Source: Limonium bicolor (Eukaryota > Streptophyta > Magnoliopsida > Caryophyllales > Plumbaginaceae). Taken from it: a stretch of 64,000 nt of DNA. Where the stretch lies: assembly GCA_023374045.1 (NCBI GenBank), contig CM041782.1, forward strand, positions 252,487,810-252,551,809. Reading direction: 5' to 3'. Positions 59,657 through 64,000 of the stretch are shown one piece after another. The notes under the pieces were generated by a model. It had not been told where the DNA came from and searched no databases. It was given only the letters and a program-made list of their open reading frames with translations. Position 1 is the stretch's first letter; every line of letters starts with the position of its first letter. The translations under genes and the position numbers were made by a program.

Positions 59657-59694
59657 GATTACGTGGGCGTAATCCATTTTTAAGGGGGGTAGAG
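59657..59694 (+). promoter_or_regulatory. E4 central polypurine tract with hairpin
   Basis: GATTACG (59657-59663) pairs with CGTAATC (59668-59674) around TGGG; AAGGGGGGTAGAG follows at 59682-59694, 1.28 kb before the LTR. Confidence 0.7.
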
Positions 59695-60231
59695 CGAAAA
59701 ACCGCTTAGCGTATGTTTATGTACTAAGTATGTAAACTACGGTGTGCATAGCACAAAAGAATTTGAGAATTTGTTTTACATATACATATGTATATATTCT
59801 GAGATTAATTATGGTTATTGCGCATAGAAGATGCGAATACCATACGTATTAAGTACCCACCTTGTTAACAACGGTGTGAGTACAAGTTAAGAGAATTAGA
59901 GAAGAGAATTAAAGAGACTTAAGGAATATACGAGATATGAGTCGGAATGAAACTACATGTGAGATAAGAATAAGATAACACTATGAGATATTATTCGAGA
60001 TGAGTACGAGGTAGGAAATAGTAATGCTATGAGGTAAGAACTGGTATGAAACGAATATAGAACTTAGTAGGAATTAAATTCCTGAGGTAAGTACTAAGAG
60101 GCGAACTGGGAATGATTGATGGACTGAGTCCACACCTTGGAGATGTACTGATTACAACTAGAAAGACAAAAAGATAGAAAATTGGAAATGAGTGAATCAT
60201 TTGATGTTTGAAAATGACGTGGGAGGTGGAA

Positions 60232-60311
60232 CTTGATTTTCTAGGGATCAAGGGAAACCAAACACAAATTGGGGTGGAAGGATAGTTCAACACTGATGCT
60301 GATCACATCAG
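60232..60311 (+). ncRNA. E4 palindromic-loop hairpins K1 and K2
   Basis: K1 (60232-60252) pairs CTTGAT with ATCAAG around a 9-nt loop containing CTAG. K2 (60293-60311) is CTGATG / CATCAG around CTGATCA, as in E1. Confidence 0.65.
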
Positions 60312-60472
60312 GGTCGGATGATTCCTGAAACTCCCTACAAGTGGTCACAATTAAATCACACTAAGGATAGAGGTATTAGGATAAAATGAAATTGGAGTTG
60401 ATTGTATTTTCAGTTAGAGGAATTATCCCTAACTTGACCTCCTAAAAAGGACTACCTTTTTACTGAGTCTCC

Positions 60473-60760
60473 CATGAAGTCCAGGACGCATGTGCCTTTG
60501 TATTCGGACCGGTGACATGGGGAGAACAGAGTATTTGTATTCTTGCTCATGAAGTCGAGGACAAATGTGCCTTTGTCTTCGGACCGGTGACATGAGAGAG
60601 TACGACAAAAGTTATATGACTGTTTTAATCTTCCAAAGGACCGTGGACCAGAGAGCTTAAGTGTCCAATAGTCGGTACCTGCGGGTGATATATTGCATTA
60701 CTCGCCCATGAAGCCGAGGACCTGTGAGCCTTCGTCTTCTGACCGGTGACATGGGGAGGA
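60473..60760 (+). repeat. Dispersed phrase repeat in the E4 internal region
   Basis: A phrase like CATGAAGTCGAGGAC, then GTGCCTTTGT and TTCGGACCGGTGACATG, occurs three times, near 60473, 60548 and 60708. The first two are about 75 bp apart. The unit contains GGACCGGT-type words but no long stem. Confidence 0.65.
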
Positions 60761-60929
60761 TGTAACAAAGGGAATTTGAGTGCTATACATGCTTAAGCTT
60801 GTTGTGTGATGTTTGAGTATAAGTATATGACAGACCTAATGAGTCAATAAGTTCAAGTACATAGAAGAATGATCTATATGATCTATGGAATGAGATAAAC
60901 CGTGTAATCTAATAAAAGAAGATGCATGG

Positions 60930-60966
60930 GAACTTTGGGGGCAAAGTTCATTTAAGGGCGGTAGAT
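60930..60966 (+). promoter_or_regulatory. E4 3' polypurine tract with upstream hairpin
   Basis: GAACTTTG (60930-60937) pairs with CAAAGTTC (60942-60949) around GGGG. The tract (60954-60966) is AAGGGCGGTAGAT, with a C interrupting the G run, which may weaken it as a primer. Confidence 0.8.
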
Positions 60967-63900
60967 TGAAATACCCCAAACCTAAGTATGTTCATTAAAC
61001 ATCAATTTATGATGTAATAAGGTTAAAACATGCCTTAGCAAGATTGGTAGACAATCTAAACCAAAGAAAAATACAAGGAAACGCCATAAGAGCAATTTAA
61101 GCAAAAACATGCTCTAAGCTTGGAGTAACTTTGATTATCACCCAAATATCATTATAAGACCTTATTAACATGGTAATGGACATTTTAAATCATATTACCA
61201 AAGAAAACCATGCTCAAAAAAGCTTAAACACAAATTGTGCTTTAAGGACCCTTAAAGCACATTTTTGAAAAATTGTCTTAGAAATGGGTTTTGAGTGGAA
61301 AATGCCCATGATTACACCTTAATCAACATTTGTACTAATTAGTATCACATTAGGACGTCTAAATCAATGAGAAACCAAAAATTTCACAAATTTGTGCACT
61401 AATTATAAATAGTACCCAAATAGTGCCCAAAATAAGTCAAATGACTTTCTTAAGTGGTCAAGGGTCAAACAACACCTAAATATCTAAGAGAATGAGAGGG
61501 GGGATGGTTTTAAGGTGATGATTCACCATAGGCTTCAGCAAAATAAGAAAAGAAGAGAAAGTAAGTGGAAAAAGACTATACACCTTTATTAAGCAAATAT
61601 CTTCTTTAAGCCTCTTCTCTCTCCTCTCTTCTTCATTTCCTTCCTTCCCCACTGAATTCTTCTTCATTCTCCCAGTGGAAAACTGTTCTTTCTACAGCCA
61701 TTCTTCCTCCATCTTCATTTGCTCTCCAAATGTTCATTTTAGCTCCAAATCAAATACTAAGCATAGATTTCTCTTAGTTAGAGCTAGCCCTTACTTCCTA
61801 TCTTTTCAAAACTGGAAAAGCTCCATTTCGGTTCCAAGAGGAAACTCCATTGAAGGAGGAAAATCAAGTTTGAAGAGCTCATTTGATTCTCCATTCATTC
61901 AAGGTTAGGAAATTGGAAGAAAAATCAACTTTCCACCATTTTTCCTTAATGTCCGAAAATCATCTTCTCATGGAGCCTTGTTTATGCCTTGAACTAGCTT
62001 GTTTCCAATCTTTAAAGGACTAGGGGAGGTCCTCCTTGATTCATTACCAAGTTCATCTTGAAACTCCAAGGTAAACATCCATTTTTAATGCCTTAAAACA
62101 CATTTTGACCTAAGATTGAATTCTATGATTTAGGCATGTTGCTTAATACTCATTAGATTATTTGGATGTGTATTAGAACATTGGCAAGAGAATTAAATCC
62201 TTGGCCGATTTTCCATCAAGAAAACCAAAGGAGGAAATTGAGAGAAAAGCTTGAAAAACAAGGTAAATGTCTTACCTTAAGGTTGTTTAATGCTTTAAGG
62301 GATGAGATTGAGATAAATACTAAATGTAGCTTGGAGCTTACATTAGTTAATGGGTTATATAACCTAGGAAAAATAATTTAAACAAGCTTGTGAATTTGTG
62401 ACTAAGGAGCCAGTGGAAATGAGTTAGTAAGATAAGCATAAGGTGGATTATGAGAACACTTATGTTGCAATGGGAGCATTGTTGTGTGTATTTGCAGGTT
62501 GAAAGCTTTTAGATGTGGGAAATTCAGTGTTTAAGTTTAAGTCATTTAAGGGCCCAAGAGCCATGTCATTTAAGAGCCTTAGTGTTATGCAATTTAAGAT
62601 TATTACACTATATTGTGTTGGTTATGAATGGTTTGGATTTGGTGAGAAATATCATGAGGAAAGGATTTGATATGTGTGTGTGTTGATTAGAGGATAATAA
62701 CTATGCAAATGAGCATGATAATATACTAGAGGAGTTATGACGAAATTTAAGTAGAAAACAAAGTGTTTAAGTGGTTGTTGTGAATTAATATGACCTAGGA
62801 TTTAGTAGGAGTCCTTAAAGGAAATTTGAGTGAAAATGAGTTAACAAAGGTAATCTTAAGGATTAGAATGACCTAGAGTTGTCTAGGAGGAATTAGAGGT
62901 TAGGTGGGTGAATTAAACACACCAAAATCATGGTATGAGAAATGTTAAGACTTGTGCAAAAATCTGGAGGAAATGATGTATAATGTTTTAAGATGATATA
63001 GGTATGATCTTGGTTGCATAACCTTGATGGTAATGGGGTGAATTTGGAGTTCAAAATGAGAAGAAAAACACTTTGAAAAAGAGGTTCTGTTGTGGACCGC
63101 CCATGTGGGGAGGTCCAGTGAAATTTTGCAGCGTATGATGTTTCTGTTGTGGACCGTGCCTGGGACCTCCCCAGAGGGGCGGTCCAGTGCAGAGAAAGAA
63201 TTTTTTTTTGCAAATTTTAAGGTTGATAAGAGGTATTAGTGGTATGCCATTAAGAGGGTAATGATGATTAGAAAGACAAGGATATAAGGACTTAAGGAAT
63301 TAACTTATGTTAGGAATATAAGTGTTTAAGTAGGTTAGGTTGATTGGAAAAGTAATTAACAACATAAAACTGAATGAATGTTTTAGGACTTGAGTATGTG
63401 GACCCCGGAGGAGAGTAAGCAACCGAATAACTGACGGTGTAATTGATGGTTTTCTTGTAGCCTGCTTGCTAACGAGGTGTCCCTCGGCTTGTGTGCTATT
63501 TGTTTATGTGTGCCGACTAAACAAGATAAATCATGCAACCGGAATATTATGTTTGTTATGTGATTGTGATGCACTAACACAACTTACCTTGAGAACTTAC
63601 TAACAATGTTTAGTAAAGAATTGTGTGACAATAAGGAACACTCCCAAATATTGTTTTCTTAGTAACCGAAAGAGGTTAACTAATAAACATTGACTTTGAG
63701 ACTCTACTAATTAGAACTTGGGGGAGTGAGGAATCCGGAATGGTTCGGTCATGCATGTGTTAAGTAAGAGGTTGGTATCCTTATTAGGTTCCGACTTCCA
63801 AATATGACTTGTCTTCGGACTCGTCGCCTAGTCGACATATAGACTCGACCTCCTCGAACTTCTTGTTTTAGGACGGAGGCATACTGAGATGGTGTGGTGG

Positions 63901-64000
63901 GATCTACCTAAATCCCAACTAATTCTAACAAATATTGTTTATGTAAACTAATGGTGCTGATAACTCATTGGTTAGGGTTACTTGACCCGACAAGATAAAC
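60967..64000 (+). mobile_element. E4: LTR, truncated by the window end
   Basis: It begins with TGAAATACCCC after the polypurine tract. It is similar by eye to the E1 LTR in its first part (shared words such as AAAACATGCTCTAAGCTTGG), with a CT-rich leader at 61605-61660, donor-like AAG|GTAAAC near 62070, and two GC hairpin units (63093-63186). After these a conserved AT-rich passage (TATTAGTGGTATGCCATTAA, 63233) matches E1 at 6930. No coding sequence is seen. Confidence 0.88.
63093..63186 (+). repeat. GC hairpin repeat in the E4 LTR, two units, period 57 bp
   Basis: TGGACC (63093-63098) pairs with GGTCCA downstream, with inner CCC/GGG. The second unit starts at 63150 and pairs TGGACCG with CGGTCCA near 63180-63186. 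The sequence is unrelated to the E1, E3 and M0 units but the place in the LTR is the same. Confidence 0.75.

Larger units (their letters stand above)
59233..60966 (+). mobile_element. E4: 3' part of the internal region
   Basis: Starting directly after the E3 LTR, this stretch has the TTATCAGAGTCGCGCAGCGG-type block (59329), the central polypurine tract (59682), palindromic-loop hairpins (60232, 60293), three repeats of a CATGAAGTCGAGGAC-like phrase (about 60473, 60548, 60708), and the 3' tract. No coding sequence is seen. Confidence 0.8.

Overview
This window is AT-rich DNA from a flowering plant and, as far as I can read it, contains no protein-coding gene. It consists almost entirely of LTR retrotransposons with very long LTRs (about 4.3-6.5 kb), inserted into one another. 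They look like non-autonomous large retrotransposon derivatives (LARDs). The plant assignment rests on the 12-nt primer-binding site for plant initiator tRNA-Met (TGGTATCAGAGC), seen intact four times directly after an LTR end, on the LTR termini TGAAATACCCC...GGGGTGTTACA, on polypurine tracts of the form AAGGGGGGTAGA, and on the nested layout. Species cannot be read from the sequence. No gag, protease, RT, RNase H or integrase motif is recognisable in any frame. The longest open frame (155 codons) crosses an LTR junction and looks accidental.

Layout. 1-489 is the 3' end of an LTR (element E0), followed by its primer-binding site and a stub of internal region (490-717). 718-4383 is a minus-strand LTR (M0) interrupted by element E1. 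E1 consists of a 5' LTR 4384-8878, an internal region 8879-13660, and a 3' LTR 13661-17828 that is cut by a second minus-strand element. That element, M1, contributes LTR 17829-22623 and the start of its internal region 22624-23072. Family A then occupies 23073-53260 as LTR - internal - LTR - internal - LTR, with LTRs of about 6.5 kb and nearly identical internals of about 5.34 kb. The 3' half of an E3 internal region (53261-54937) and its LTR (54938-59232) follow, then the 3' part of an E4 internal region (59233-60966) and the first 3 kb of its LTR (60967-64000).

How the parts work together. The internal regions have no usable reading frames, but distinct families share an ordered set of RNA-like elements. 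Several have compensatory base changes between families: a hairpin that embeds the primer-binding site; an 8-bp internal hairpin; a nested hairpin whose base overlaps a perfect 5' splice site; a 58-nt segment with one difference between E1 and A; two hairpins with self-complementary loops that resemble retroviral dimerisation sites; and a hairpin just 5' of the polypurine tract, present both at the LTR edge and again 0.6-1.3 kb upstream as a central tract. The LTRs share a hairpin plus pyrimidine tract plus AG near their 3' end and a covarying hairpin about 100 nt before the LTR terminus. They also carry GC-rich hairpin minisatellites of about 72-bp period whose sequence differs completely between families. 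The A LTR adds a degenerate array of about 187-bp units and an antisense tRNA-like unit with A and B boxes.

The reading I favour is a set of related non-coding elements that depend in trans on an autonomous partner outside the window, possibly a Ty3/gypsy element of the Tekay/Del type, and whose selected content is RNA structure. All structures were found by eye; no folding or database search was run.
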